DNA of 64,000 nucleotides from Diphasiastrum complanatum (GCA_029204225.1 CM055109.1:39283886-39347885); one strand, 5' to 3'. Numbered from the stretch's first letter, positions 1 through 11,775 are shown. Translations and numbers: made by a program. The notes: generated from the sequence alone by a model not told the origin.

Positions 1-1133
1 CTTCCGAAATACACTCAGTCGTCAACTCCCAACTACGTGCCTAGTGGAGTGGTGAAATCACTTTTGGCACACTCCGAACACTATCTCCACTGCAATCACT
101 CTGTTTTGATGTACTGTACTTACGGGTACAGTCTAGGTGCCCTTCGTTTGGAGGTTATAGCCTTTCGTTTGGGTCAAAACGGACAATAGACCCAAAAATA
201 AGGATTTTCCTTGTTTTTGAACTGTTTCTTCCTTTTAAAGAAATCATGCCCTTTAAATCAAATTTAACCAGTCGGGCCCCTTCACTAGCTTTCAGAGTGA
301 AGATTTTTAATGCAATTGAAGGTCATTTTGCCTTTCAGGACATTTCATATTAAATCCAATGGTTTTCCATGATCGGACGATCCACATCACTCTTGATCCA
401 TGAAATACCTACCATTGATTTTATGTGGAGATTTGCGTTTAGGTCCATGGTAGTTAAATAAGTTGAAATTTTGTTAGGATCCAGTGCAGTATGCAGATCA
501 CATCACACAATCACCATAGCCACTCCTCACAAGCTCTCACAGATGGCACAACAAAAGTTAATAGATTACAAAGAAACACTGTACATATAGAGTATTCACA
601 AACTGCATGAAAAGACAGGTGTTCTAAAATAGGCCTACAACCTGTCAAACTAAGGTCGGGCCCAATATGGCCAAATTCGACTGACAAACTTGGGACATGC
701 CCCCAAGTATATCAAGTACTGTAAATAACTCTGTATAGGCTCATTCTTCCTATGTGTGGCTACCCGGCTTACCCAAGTAGTCATCTACGGGATCAGTGCC
801 CGATCAATATATCCTAACGGGTCACCTCCCGATCACAACCATATACAATAGACCAAATAAGCTGTACAATAATTACATCATCACATTTAGAGCTTACATA
901 AAATGTATATTAGATTAACTCTGATTTCTAACTAAATAGTGGCCCTTTAAAACTTCAATAATTTTGAATTGCCCCTTAAGAGCCATTTTCTCTTTGGCTA
1001 GCATTAAAGGATGGTCAGGCTTCTTTCTCCATGTGTCAATTAGAAGGGAACTTTGCCAATTGCCATGCCCACTTGTAAATTGATTCTTTGCTCTATTAAT
1101 GGTTCCAATACCCATAGCTCCCATTTCTTGGCC
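1..1133. other. Unassigned flank left of copia A
   Basis: No coding region is convincing here. The sequence is AT-rich and reads like non-coding or decayed repeat. It ends in TCCTT (1134-1138), the 5 bp touching the outer end of the copia A LTR. A short minus-strand reading frame at 915-1190 crosses the LTR boundary and matches nothing I recognise. Confidence 0.4.
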
Positions 1134-1138
1134 TCCTT

Positions 1139-1990
1139 TGTCAATTTTCAGAGAAAAAGGACAATTATGATTGTATTTACCAATCATCAAGAGTTATTGA
1201 TTGCTTAATCCAAAAATCTATCAAGTTCTAGGTGTTAGATCTTGATCTAGATGCTTTACACTATGATTTAAGCAAGAGCAATGGATCAAATGATTAAAAA
1301 CATGGATGAGCGGCCTCACACGTGTGGAGGACAGTACCTCTACGACTTTTTACATAGAGTAAAGTACTCAAGCTTAGAAATGCATTTCAATCACAAAAAC
1401 ACAAGACAAATGTGGAAAATACAAGCAAGACTAGAATTTGCTAATGTCACATCTACTTCTCATTGATTTGGTTGATCCCTTTATATATGAAGTACATCCA
1501 CGAGCTGTTACTGTACAGAAAGCCTTCACATGTGTGAAGAGTGCCTGGACATCCAAATCCACCAATGGGAGCCATATGTGCTCATTTCCCAAAGTTGACT
1601 ATTCTCTTTGGCTAGAAAACAAAAAACTAGTCTTCCACTTTTATAGGAATATTCCCTATAAAATAGGATCTAATGGAATATTCTTATCTTATCATCTAGA
1701 AGCTTATCCACCTGTGTGAATGGTATCTTGACATGTGTGAGTGATAACTCATTCACATGGAAGTCCAATCTATTTACATAAAGTTTGACCAATTTGACCA
1801 ATTTCAAGATTCTACTCAAAGGTCAATTTCACACTAGTGTAGATCAAGCTAAAATCAATCTAACTTTATAAAAGTGACTTATGTACATTCTTTCACACGT
1901 GGGAACAGACTCCACATGTGTGAGATCCTATCAAGATCAATTATCTTAAGATTTACAAGGTACATCAAGTTGGAAGTGATATTTTTAACA
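1139..1990 (-). repeat. 3' LTR of copia element A
   Basis: About 852 bp, starting with TG and ending with CA on the minus strand. It is roughly 95 percent similar by eye to the plus-strand LTR at 37367-38210. A polypurine tract (GAGGAGGAG on the minus strand) borders it at about 1991-2000, as expected just upstream of a 3' LTR. It holds many CACATGTG/CACACGTG boxes. The outer flank on the minus strand is AAGGA, the same five bases that precede the other LTR. Confidence 0.85.
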
Positions 1991-2003
1991 CTCCTCCTCA
2001 CTT

Positions 2004-3920
2004 CTAATTTGGCAAGTCTAATGTACATCTATCTACAACTCCAAGAGCATCTCTTAACTTGAAAAATGAATCTTTAGCCAAAAGTTTGGTTAAGATATCA
2101 GCTATGCACTCGGATGATGGCACATGATGAAGTTGAACCTCCTTGGATTGCACCTTCTCCCTCACAAAGTGATGAGCTATCTCAATATGCTTTGTTCTAG
2201 CATGGAAGATCGGATTGGTAGCAATTTGTTGAGAAGCTTGATTGTCACAATAAATGCAAGGGATCTCCTCGGCCTTTAGCACTTGAAGCTCCACCAAAAG
2301 TCTTCTTAGCCATAGGAGTTCTTTGGTTGTTGAAGTCAATGCCTTGTACTCGGCTTCACAAGAGGAAAGAGACATTGTATCTTGCTTTTTGGAAAAGCCA
2401 AGATATCACTCCTCCACAAAGAAAAGTCACAAATGCACTTATGGATCTTGTATCCATCTTGTCTCCTACAAAATCTGAATCTGAAAATGCCCTCAAGTAC
2501 AAGTTAGATCCTTGATAGAGAATGCCAAAAAATCTAGTAGAAAAGACATATCTAAGCACTCTCTTGGCACTTTTCCAATGATGCATTAAAGGACCTTGCA
2601 TATATTGACTTAACTTGCTTACACTATAACTCAAATATGGTCTAGTGATTGTCAAATAGATTAAGGAGCCTATTAGCTTTCTAAAGAGTGTGATTTCCTT
2701 AAAGGATGCTTCATCACAATCATTAGTAACTTTACAAACTTGCTCCATAGGGGTGTCAGTCCCCTTACAATCTTTCATGCCAAACCTTTCAAGAATGGAG
2801 GTAGCATACTTTGATTGACTTATAAAAGTTAAATCACTACCTCTAGTAGCTTCTATTCCAAGTATGAACTTAAGAAGTCCTAGATCTACCATCTTGAATT
2901 CACTAGACAAAGAAGCTTTAACATTTCTTATGCCTTCACCATCATTTTCTGTCAATATGATATCATCAACATAAAGTACTAAAATGATGATCTTTCCATC
3001 ATTACATTTGATGTACAAAGAAGGCTCATAAGAGCTAATCACAAAGCCAAGAGAATAGAGAAAATCATGCAACCTAGAGTACCAAGCTCTAGGTGCTTGC
3101 TTCAAGCCATATAGGCTCTTCCTTAAGTGGCAAACCTTGTCCTCCTCACCATCCTTGATGAAGCCCTCGGGTTGCAACATGTATATTTCCTCCTCCAAGT
3201 AGCCATTCAAGAAAGCATTTGTCACATCCATTTGATAGAGATTCCATTTGAATAAAGTAGCAATACAAATTATCAATCTAATGGTTACAAGTTTTGCTAC
3301 AGGAGCAAATGTTTCATCATAATCTATGCTTTTAGTTTGAAGAAACCCCTTAGCAACCAATCTAGCTTTGAACTTACTTATAGATCCATCTTGACTGTAC
3401 TTTAATCTATAGATCCACTTACATGCAAGTGGCTTCTTCCCATATGGAAGGTGTACAAGATTCCAAGTTTGATTATCTATCAAAGCATCAAACTCTACTT
3501 GCATTTCATCTCTCCAAACTTGTGATCTACTTGCATCTTCATAACATGATGGCTCTCCAAGCATTGTGGTTAGAAAAGAGTAAGAGGTAGAAGGAGTTGT
3601 GTCCTCCCTTTGCTTCCCTTTCTCAAAGTATGTGAGCCTCGAAGGCTCGGCCTTGCTCCTTGTGGATCTTCTCGGCTCCTTTGGAACTTGATTTTGATCT
3701 TCCAAAAGATCATTTTCAAGAGGCTCCTCCTTGGGTGTTGCAAGATCTTTATCACCTAAAAGATTAGATGCATTTGGAGACAGCTTGTAACTTTGAGATT
3801 CATCAAATAAGACATTCTTGCTAGCTTTTACTTTTCTTGAAATAGGATCAAATATCCTATATCCTTTGCTATTTTCACTATAGCCTACAAATATTCCTTT
3901 GAAAGAAGTTGCATCTTCTT
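2004..3920 (-). pseudogene. Copia A pol, 3' half: reverse transcriptase and RNase H
   Basis: This is the end of a Ty1/copia polyprotein. Reading the minus strand, it begins in the integrase C-terminal GIFVGYSE motif near 3890, passes an acidic linker, then the RT core (ARLVAKGF, MDVTNAFLNG, LYGLKQAPRAWY, LYVDDIIL) and the copia RNase H (FSDSDFVGD, SCEAEYKALTS, YCDNQAS, HIEIAHHFVREKV). A one-base frameshift in a T/A-rich run near 2385 separates RT from the end of RNase H, so the copy is dead. Gag, protease and integrase are missing here; homology breaks at about 3920. The 3' LTR follows directly. The matching 5' half lies at 37367-40126 on the other strand. Confidence 0.9.
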
Positions 3921-4017
3921 TTGTGCCATCATTTCCTGGTCTTCTTCTGACTGGAGGGCTACATTTGGGTGATCTTAATGGGATCCAAGCCTCGATCCCA
4001 AAAACAATCTTGCTGCA

Positions 4018-7000
4018 TCAGAAAGGCCATAGATATGCAATATTCGACACTTTCTTGCATGCAAAGATCGACACTTGTTTTGTACTTGTGCCCAGATCAT
4101 ATGGGGAGGTTCTCTCTGAAATTTCCAGAATGATTGGCCAGTTTACCAACTCCACTCGTAGCTTTTCTACCAGCCATGGATTTATGCGTTTGAGTGGCAT
4201 GTAGAAGAGATCCACTCGCTTCCATGCCGGTGCCTTCAGATACTCTTGGAGTCGCTTGCTATCTTTCAGAACTTTATTCCGCCACTCCAGCTGTGATTGT
4301 AGCGCTGCAATGATCTCGGCCCTGGTGGAGTTTTGGCTTTGATCTACGTCCTCTTTGCCTCCCCTCATGTTGAGAGGGTATTTCCTCTCAAACTTTTCTA
4401 ACTCTCTTGTGTCAGCCAATTTGCCTCTGGACCTGGTAGAGAAAGTTGTCCTACGTGCTTGGAATGGCCTTGCCAGATAATCATCTAGGGCCTTGGTGCC
4501 CGTGTCTTTTTCTTTGGCTTTCTTGCTTGTCAATGGCTCAGATACGCCCGTATCTTATCTAGACAAGAACCTTCTTGTCTCTGGTTGATCTGCCAAGAAG
4601 TCATCATTACCTCCCATGTCAGTGTTAGTTTCTAGAAGGTCAAGGATGGAATGATCTAGAGAGAGGGGTGCAGAAACGACAGTTTTCGGAGGGGGTGGGT
4701 TTAACAAATTATACGCCACACTGGGGGAGTGGAGTTGTTGGAGGAACTCGTCCCGTCGAGCCTTGTATGTGTCAGCTGGACTTTTGATGGGCCCATTATT
4801 TGGCTAGGAGGTGATGGAGAGAGGGGAGATGAAAGAATAAGGTAAGTTGGAATAAATGTTTCGAAAAAATTAAATGCAGAGCAGAAAGAGGGGTTAAAGG
4901 TGGGAGGAGGTCGGAGAAAAATTCTAGAAGCAGCACCGCCCGAGCTACCGTCTGAAGATTGGGTTTGTCTGCCCTAATTTCCTGCTCCATCATTCCCATC
5001 ATCGTCCCGTGGCTTCGTTGATTGAGCACATGCTTGGGCCTTGCACGCCATGTTCCATAGTTTATTCACCTTGTCCAAGACTTGCTGCAGGGTCTTCGTG
5101 GTATCTTCCAGCTGCTTCTAGGACTCCAGGATGATCCTATCTTGCTTGGCCACAATGTTTTGAAAATTTTTCTTTTCGGCCTCTCGTTCTTGGATTAGCC
5201 TTACATATTTTTCCATCCGGATAGCTGGGGCTTGTGGGGCCTGGAATTGAATATCCTCGAACTTGACTAGAGGAGCGTCAACTGTCATTGCACTCGATGA
5301 TCCATCTCGTAGTTGGTTGATATGGACCATCTGGTACTTCAGCTGCTGCTGGACCTCTTCTAGAGTGGTCTTCTGCCCGGCCATCACGGATTTGATTTCC
5401 ACTATCTCGCTTTTTTTTTCTTTGGCCAGCCTCTGATGATGTGTAATTTCCTGGTCTTGATGCTGGACCTTGCTCTCGAGCATTTGATATTGGCTAACCA
5501 ACCAATGCATATGGTAGCTCATTTTGGATAGGCCGATCATTGAGCGTTTGGCTGCTTCGATGAGCTTCTCAGGGTTAGTGAGGGTTGTGTACTGATCTGG
5601 AGTGTGGGATGGTGAGGCTAAACCAGAAAATAAACATGGTGTTAGAGTTGAAGATGGAGGTGGAGGTGGAGGTAGTGGAGGGATGATGTTAGTAACTGTT
5701 GTGGTGGTGGTGGTTAGTGGAGGGGTCAGACTTCTTCCTGGCTACTTCTCTTTCTTTGGCTCGTCATCGCTTATTTCCATTAGGTCCGCAACATCAAAAT
5801 ATTGTGATGTGTCCAATGTGTGGACTTGCTAGGCCTGTGGTTGTTGGTCTTGTGGTTGTTGAGCCGCTTCCGTGACTTGGGCACTAGATATCCCCACTTC
5901 TCCCCCCCAAAAAACTTGTGCTAGTGGTGATGTTGGTGGCATTGGTGTAGTAATCAGTGTGGGTGGGGTGGTGACTTGATCTGGCAGACCTGTGACTTGA
6001 GATACTATCGTGTCAGGTGCTGGTGTAGAGGTAGTTGCTCCATCACCCCCGTCGATGACATGTGAGGGTGATGAGTGTGCTTGTGAGGCCGTGGATGAGC
6101 TTCCATCATCTGAGGTGGAACCATCTGAAACTGATCCCATTGGTGATGTGCTTCCAGCTTGAAGCTTCTTTGCATCCTTTGTTGCCTTGTGTCTGGCAAC
6201 TGGGCCTTGAAGGTATCAGTCTCTTGAGCTCCGGAGGTTGTAGCTGCTTGTGAGTCGGTTGTGGTCTTCTTTGCTTCTGTACCAGAGGGAGAATATTGGT
6301 GTTTACTCGTTTAGACTGGGATCCCGATGGTGAAGTGGCCTTTGATCGTGCACGCTTGGACTTTGTTGACTCAATGGGAATTTTCCATGCCTTGTCCACA
6401 AGCTGCAAGTGTTGTTGAAGCTTTGGCCCGTTCTGGACTTGGTGGAGGGTGATATCTGTCAAGAGATATCCAAGTATTGTTATCGGTTGCTTGTTCTTAA
6501 TGCACTCATGAAGGCAATTCGAAACAAACTGTGCCCAATCATAGAGGTTTTGGGCATGCAGTCGTGAATCTGCCGTCATGTAAAACAGGGACATGGGTAC
6601 CCTCTGCAACTTGGTTCTTGGTCGTTGTGTGCACTTTGTCAAGTACGCACATGCCGCTTGTAGTTGTGGGTCATTGATTGTTTCGACTCGATACTCATCC
6701 TTGTTTTTCCACTTGGCCACGGATGGGTCAATGAATTTGAAATATGTTGTTTGCTCAATTTTTTTCAGTGTCCTGGTGACAGCATTGGGTCCTCTTGGGA
6801 ACCCAAAAGGTTGCAAGTCGGCCGGTGCAAATGATATGTTGTAAACATAGTTTTGCATAGGAGGAACTATTAGCTGGCATGACCTTGCTGTAGTATTGTA
6901 GTTGGCATATATCATATGCACGAGGTACGGGCTTTGATACCCCGTCAGGACTGACATCTAGAACTCAATGGCTTGAAAGAAGCATGCTGCCTGTTGGTAC

Positions 7001-7095
7001 CAGTGTTGCATTTCAGTAAGATCCAGTTTGGACAATTGGATGTCAAGCTTATTGGCATCAGGCTCATCAGAACTGGAGGCAGGGTTGGTAGACAT
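4018..7095 (-). pseudogene. Long degenerate ORF of unknown function in a gypsy-type element
   Basis: A minus-strand reading of about 1,000 codons runs from an ATG at 7095 (MSTNPASSSDEP) to a stop at 4018, broken by a few stops (TAG near 6958, TAG near 5829) and two frame changes. Segments: an N-terminal globular part (about 6100-7095) containing FYMTADSRLHAQNLYDWAQ, faintly like the plant transposon-protein domain found beside Athila-type elements; a Ser/Thr/Pro/Gln-rich linker with an acidic-basic patch (5580-6140); a Q-rich coiled coil (5118-5540); and a C-terminal domain with KRVDLFYMPLKRINPW. A related RVDLYYVPMPRRNKW segment occurs in element E at 17021-17227. Its place after a pol fragment on the same strand suggests an extra ORF of a Tat/Athila-like element. 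Function unknown; the domain comparison is from memory. Confidence 0.5.
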
Positions 7096-7133
7096 GATGA
7101 AAAAACTAAGAAATAAGAATCTGGAAAAAGGAG

Positions 7134-7352
7134 TGTTGGTTGAGATGGGAGCGGAGGGCGTCAGCTAAGATGTGAGCGGAGGGAGTCAGTTGAGATTTGA
7201 TCGGAGGTTGTCGGTTGAGATGTGAGCGGAGGGCGTCGGCTGAGATTTGATCGGAGGTTGTCGGCTGAGATGTGAGCGGAGGGTGTCGGCTGAGATTTGA
7301 TCGGAGGTTGTCGGCTGAGATGTGAGTGGAGGGCGTCGGCTGAGATGTGATA
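7134..7352 (-). repeat. Tandem array of the GGTTGAGAT repeat, about 25 bp units
   Basis: About eight to nine degenerate units alternate the forms TCGGTTGAGATTTGATCGGAGG and TCGGCTGAGATGTGAGCGGAGG, so the array also reads as a 50-bp dimer. The strand given is arbitrary. Confidence 0.85.
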
Positions 7353-8017
7353 GAAAGGTTTGGCTAAAGGGAGTGATGGCTAGAAAGGAATGGACTGTGA
7401 GAAACAGAGGTTGGGAAGGAAGGTGTGTGAAAGTGGAGGTGTTGTGGATAGAAGGGTATAGAGGATGTGTGGCAAACTAAGTATGGTGTGAACAATGGAA
7501 TGTAGAAGTTTCGAAAAAGAAGATGTGGGTACATGTTTGCGACTGAGCGGAAAGGATGAATATGTTGGGAGATGTAAAGAAAGTAGCTTTTGGTGAAAAT
7601 GGATTTTTGGAGATGATGAAAGAAAAGTGTGTATGATTAAAAGGTGATACTCAATAGTGTAACATAAGCATGTTGAATGCTTGCGTGACACTACCCCTCA
7701 TCATGCGAAATGTTTCAAATGCGTTGTTCTCCACTGGCGATATTAGGTTTGGAGATTGTTGGTGATGGCGCTCTCAATGGAAAACACACTAGGATGGCTG
7801 ATACTGGGTGGAGATGGTGTGTAAGCAACCACGGATGCACAGAACGAGAGAGCGCCAAGATTGTGTAGGAGAGCTCAAAAATCGCCAGTAGATCGTCACC
7901 AGAGAGCTCCAGAGTTCGCATTTCGCTGAGGTGCAAATGGCATCGAGGTGATGGCATTTATGGATGTCGTCGGCTGGGTGGCTCGATGGGACGTGTCTAT
8001 TCGTTGGATTTTGAATG
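7353..8017. other. Non-coding spacer between two repeat arrays
   Basis: No recognisable protein or RNA. The plus strand is purine-rich from 7380 to 7680. Short open frames here are low-complexity Ser/Leu/His readings of pyrimidine tracts. Confidence 0.5.
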
Positions 8018-8606
8018 AGAAGCATCGGTCAAGATTTGATGGAGTCGCGTCGGTTGAAATATGAGGGAGTCATGTCGATGAAAATATGGGAGAGTCGCGT
8101 CGGTCGAGATCTGATGGAGTCGCGTCGGTCGAAATCTGATAGAGTCGCGTGGTCGAAATCTAAGAGAGTCACGTCGGTCGAGATCTGATAAAAATGCATC
8201 GGTTAAGATCTGAGTGGATCCCGTCGGTTGAGATTTGAGTGAAATCCGTCGGTTGAAATTGAGTGGATCCTATTGGTTGAGATTTGAGTGGATCCCGTCG
8301 GTTGAAATTTGAGTGGATCCTGTCGGTTGAAATTTGAGTGGATCCCCTTGGTTGAAATCTGAGTGGATCCTCTCGGTTGAGATCTGAGTGGATCTCGTCG
8401 GTTGAGATTTAAGTGGATCCCGTCGGTTGAGATTTGAGTGGATCCTGTCGGTTGAGATTTGAGTGGATTCCGTCGGTTGAGATTTGAGTGGATCCCGTCG
8501 GTTGAAATTGAGTGGATCCTGTCGGTTGAGATTTTAGTGGATCCCATCGGTTGAAATTTGAGTGGATCCTGTCGGTTGAGATTTGAGTGGATCCCGTCGG
8601 TTAATA
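8018..8606 (-). repeat. Large tandem array, 25-bp unit with core GGTTGAGATTTGAGTGGATCC
   Basis: More than twenty units. The first third carries a GGAGTCGCG variant and the rest a GTGGATCC (BamHI-like) variant. Because 25 is not a multiple of three, each frame cycles through all three phases, so the minus strand stays open for 148 codons (8203-8649) as a 25-residue super-repeat cycling ISTDGIH, NLNRRDPL and SQPTGST. This is a by-product of repeat length, not evidence of a protein. The array starts exactly where the neighbouring integrase reading ends. Confidence 0.92.
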
Positions 8607-10020
8607 ATATTTTTGTAAAGAAAACGTGCGACTTTTTTTGCATTGGCATCCTTCGTTGCTCGAGCCTCGACCCACTTAGTGGTTTAATTTGTGGCTATGA
8701 GGATGTAACAAGCTTGAGTGTGTTTTGCTGCTGGACTGAGTGGTCTAACAAAGTCAATTTCCCACTTATGGAAGGCTTCATCTTCTATAATGGGAGTCAA
8801 CGGCGTGAAATCTGCTTTGGTGTTTTTCTTGGCTCGTTGACATACATAACACGTTTTAATGACGACAAACATGTCCTTAAACAAAGATGGCCACCATAGT
8901 CTTGCTCGAAGGATAATCTTTGTTGTGGCTTCAGCAGAAAAGTGGCCACCTCCAATGCCCTCATGAGCCTGAGATATGATAGGTCATATCTCAGATTCAT
9001 AAGCACATCGGCGAATGATACCGTCAACGCCCCTTTTGTAAAGTTGTCCCGCAATTAACTGAAAGGGCGCTGCTTTTAGCAAAAAAAAAAAAATTTGTCA
9101 CCGTACTCAGGCCTTCTTTGAGTCTGCCTATTGTGAGAAACTGGGTGATCTCCTCAGCCCATAAGGGTGCAGCATCAATCTAAAAACGGCATGCATCAGG
9201 GAGATCATCGTTGACTGGTGCAGTTGCTTTTTCAGCACTTGGTAGCCTGGAAAGGTGGTCCGCCATGAAATGTTGGGTCCCTTTCCGAACGACTATGCAA
9301 AAATTAAATTCCTCTAAAATCAATAGCCATTGAGCTATACGTCCCGTTTTACAGGATTTATTAACAATATATAGAAGGGCTTGATGGTCTGTGTAGAACG
9401 CAAAGGTATGGCCTAATAAATAATGTCTTAGTTGTTGCACAACATAGACCATCGCCAATGCTTCTCTCTCAGTGGTTGTATAGTTTACTTCAGCAGGCAC
9501 CAATTGCCTGCTCAAGAAACGTATTGGGAAGTCTTTGCCATACTCGTCCGGTTGTGCAAGAAGACCTCCAATGGCATACTTACTTGCGTCAGTATGCACA
9601 TGGAACTCTTTCGTGTAATCTGGCGAGCGGAGTATGGGAGCTGTGGTGAGGGCTGTTTTTAACTCCTCAAAGGCCTTAATTCGTTCTTCGGTCCAGCAAG
9701 AATCGACCACAACTAAATGAACGAGGCGTGCCTTGCCAGCATAGTCGATTATAAAGATGCAATAATAATTTGAATGACCGAGGAAGACATATACTTCCTT
9801 CACTGTTGCAGATAAGGGCATTTTCACTATAACCTTGATTTTTGATGGGTCGGTAGAAATTTTGTCGTTTGAAATTATATGTCCGAGTACGACCCCATGG
9901 GTGACCCATATTTGGCATTTAACAGGGTTTAGTGAGATTCTAAATCTACGACAACGAATGAAGATTTTCTCCAGGGCGTCAAGGTGTATAGCTGCGGAGG
10001 AATGTACACCTAGTTGGGCC
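8607..10020 (-). pseudogene. Ty3/gypsy pol fragment: RT C-terminus, RNase H, integrase N-terminus
   Basis: On the minus strand the RT palm/thumb end (RISLNPVKCQ, VLGHIISN) is followed by RNase H (FHVHTDASKYAIGG, TTTEREALAMVYVV, YTDHQALLYIV, MADHLSRLP), then the H2C2 zinc finger (HEGIGGGHFSAEA, CYVCQRAKKN) and the start of the integrase core (WEIDFVRPLSPAAKHTQ, TKWVEARATKDANAKK). The order and the integrase style suggest the Tat/Athila side of plant gypsy elements. Stops and frameshifts occur around 8750 and 9060-9180, where an A-run lies. The upstream RT catalytic part is lost where a tandem array begins at about 10020. The downstream integrase stops at FLYKNII and passes straight into the 25-bp array. 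Confidence 0.88.
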
Positions 10021-10300
10021 TCTAGTTGAGATTTCAGCTTGGCCACTGGTTGAGATTTCAGTGAGGCACTGGGGCCTCCGGTTGAGATGTAAGCGAGCAC
10101 TTCAGCTCCGGTCGAGATTTCAGTGAGGCCTCCTGTTGAGATTTTAGCGAGGCCTCCGGTTGAGATTTCACTGAGGCCTCCGTTTGAGAGTTAGGTGAGG
10201 CCTTTGGTTGAGAGTTCAGGTGTGCCTCCGGTTGAGATTTAAGTGAGGCCTTCGGTTGAGAATTGAGCTAGGCCATCGGCTCTGGTCGAGATTTGAGCGT
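10021..10300 (-). repeat. Tandem array of the GGTTGAGAT repeat, 22-23 bp units
   Basis: About twelve units of the form GAGGCCTCCGGTTGAGATTTCA. It abuts the truncated RT on its left and the degenerate repeat field on its right. Confidence 0.85.
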
Positions 10301-11350
10301 GAGGGAATGGAAGGAGCGTGAAGGCATGGAATGCATGCAGTTACGATTACATACGGTCGATGATGGAATGGCATGCGGTTGCGAACGATGGAAGATGGGA
10401 GGTGGTATAATGTCGATGGTATGCGGTGGACTACAAGGTGATCATTCCAAGGCGAAATTGCGGTGGAATGTGGTTTGCGATGGTATGTGGTTGTGGCGAT
10501 GGAATGCGGTTGACTGTGAGGTGAGCGTTCCAGGGCGAAGTGTGGTGGAATGCAAGTTGATCGTTCCTGATGGAATTGCAAGGGAGTGTGGTCGTGACAG
10601 ATGGACGCAAGTGTCACGGTGTGATGCGGTAGTTGCGATGTGTGGAGGTTGCGATGGAATGGGGATGAAGGGTGATGTCGTAAGTGGAATGTGACTGTTA
10701 GCGATGGTAGCAATTATTGTGATGGAACAGGAATGTGGCTTGCGGTGGTAATGCGGTGTCCGTGCCAAGGCGAATGTGGTGGAATGTGGAGTTCATGTGT
10801 TGCGCCGAAGGTGGCCAAGGTAGCCGTAGGGCGGATGAGTGCGGTTTGTATACGGCTACGACGGGCAAATGCGGTTGTGTGGAACGGAAACTGATGGAGG
10901 TGGAGGTGGTCCATTTGCGAGTGTATGCGATGGAATGTGGCGGATGTGGACATTGGTCCGATTGCGATGATATGCCATGGGAGGGCAGTTGTGACGATGG
11001 AGTGTGGAAGGTGTGTAGAAAATGATGGCTTGCGGTCAGATGTGGAGGTGAAGAAAGTGGGTGAATGCGGTGGCATATGGTTACAACGACGGAGGGCGGG
11101 TGGATGGGAAGCTGGTATGTTTGTGATTATATGTTGTGGAATGCGTTTTGATCGTGGAAGGGGGAATTGCGGTGGGGTGTGGTTTCTACGATGGACGAGT
11201 GGAATGCAGTGTCCGTGTGTTGCTATGAAGGTGTCTGAGGGTAGGCGTAGGGCGAATGAGTGTGGTTGTATCCGGCTGTTTGCGATGGAATGCGACGGTT
11301 GTGATTGGTGCAATGGGGTGTTGTTAGATGCGGTTGTGAGGAACTACTTC
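10301..11350. repeat. Strand-asymmetric degenerate repeat field (GCGGTTGCGATGGAATG type)
   Basis: About 1 kb built from recombined words such as GCGATGGAATG, GCGGTTG and GTGGAATG. The plus strand is strongly G-rich and C-poor. Open frames occur on both strands (Cys/Gly/Val-rich on plus, His/Pro/Ser/Thr-rich on minus) because the words lack stop codons; I do not read them as genes. A related shorter field, inverted, lies at 41576-41878. Confidence 0.7.
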
Positions 11351-11354
11351 TGTC

Positions 11355-11775
11355 CAGAATAGATAGAATCTCATCAGTTGAGATATAACGTTGTGCTTCG
11401 ATCAAGATGGAAGCGATAGGCTCCGGTTGAGATTTGAGCTGGGCTCCGGTTGAGATTTGAACGGGGCTCCGGTTGAGATTTGAGCGGGGTTCCGGTTGAG
11501 ATTTGAGCGGGGTTCCGGTTGAGATTTGAGTGGGGCTCCAGTTGAGATTTGAGCGGAGCTCCGGTTGAGATTTGAACTAGGCTCCAGTTGAGGTTTGAGT
11601 TGGGCTCCGGTTGAAATTTAATGCAGTGCGTCGGTTGAGATCTGACAGATTGCTCCGGTTGAGATGAGAGTCAATGCATCAGTTGAGATCTGAACGAGCA
11701 CTCCAGTTGAGATGTAAGCTGGTCCTTTGGTTGATATTTAGGCTGGGCTCCGGTTGAAATTTGGAGAGTGAGAAA
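11355..11775 (-). repeat. Tandem array of the GGTTGAGAT repeat, 23-bp units
   Basis: About 17 units of the form GGGCTCCGGTTGAGATTTGAGC. It is the mirror of the array at 41040-41575 and has the same neighbour order. Confidence 0.88.

Noticed and set aside
915-1190. 91-codon minus-strand frame
   Set aside because: Crosses the outer boundary of the copia A LTR, so it is a fusion of LTR and flank rather than a gene.
8018-8606. CRISPR-like array of regular short repeats
   Set aside because: Units are contiguous with no unique spacers, and the setting is plant nuclear DNA; it is a minisatellite.
10216-11405. Several overlapping His/Pro/Thr-rich and Gly/Val/Cys-rich frames on both strands
   Set aside because: Overlapping frames in both senses with no motif, explained by stop-poor degenerate repeats.
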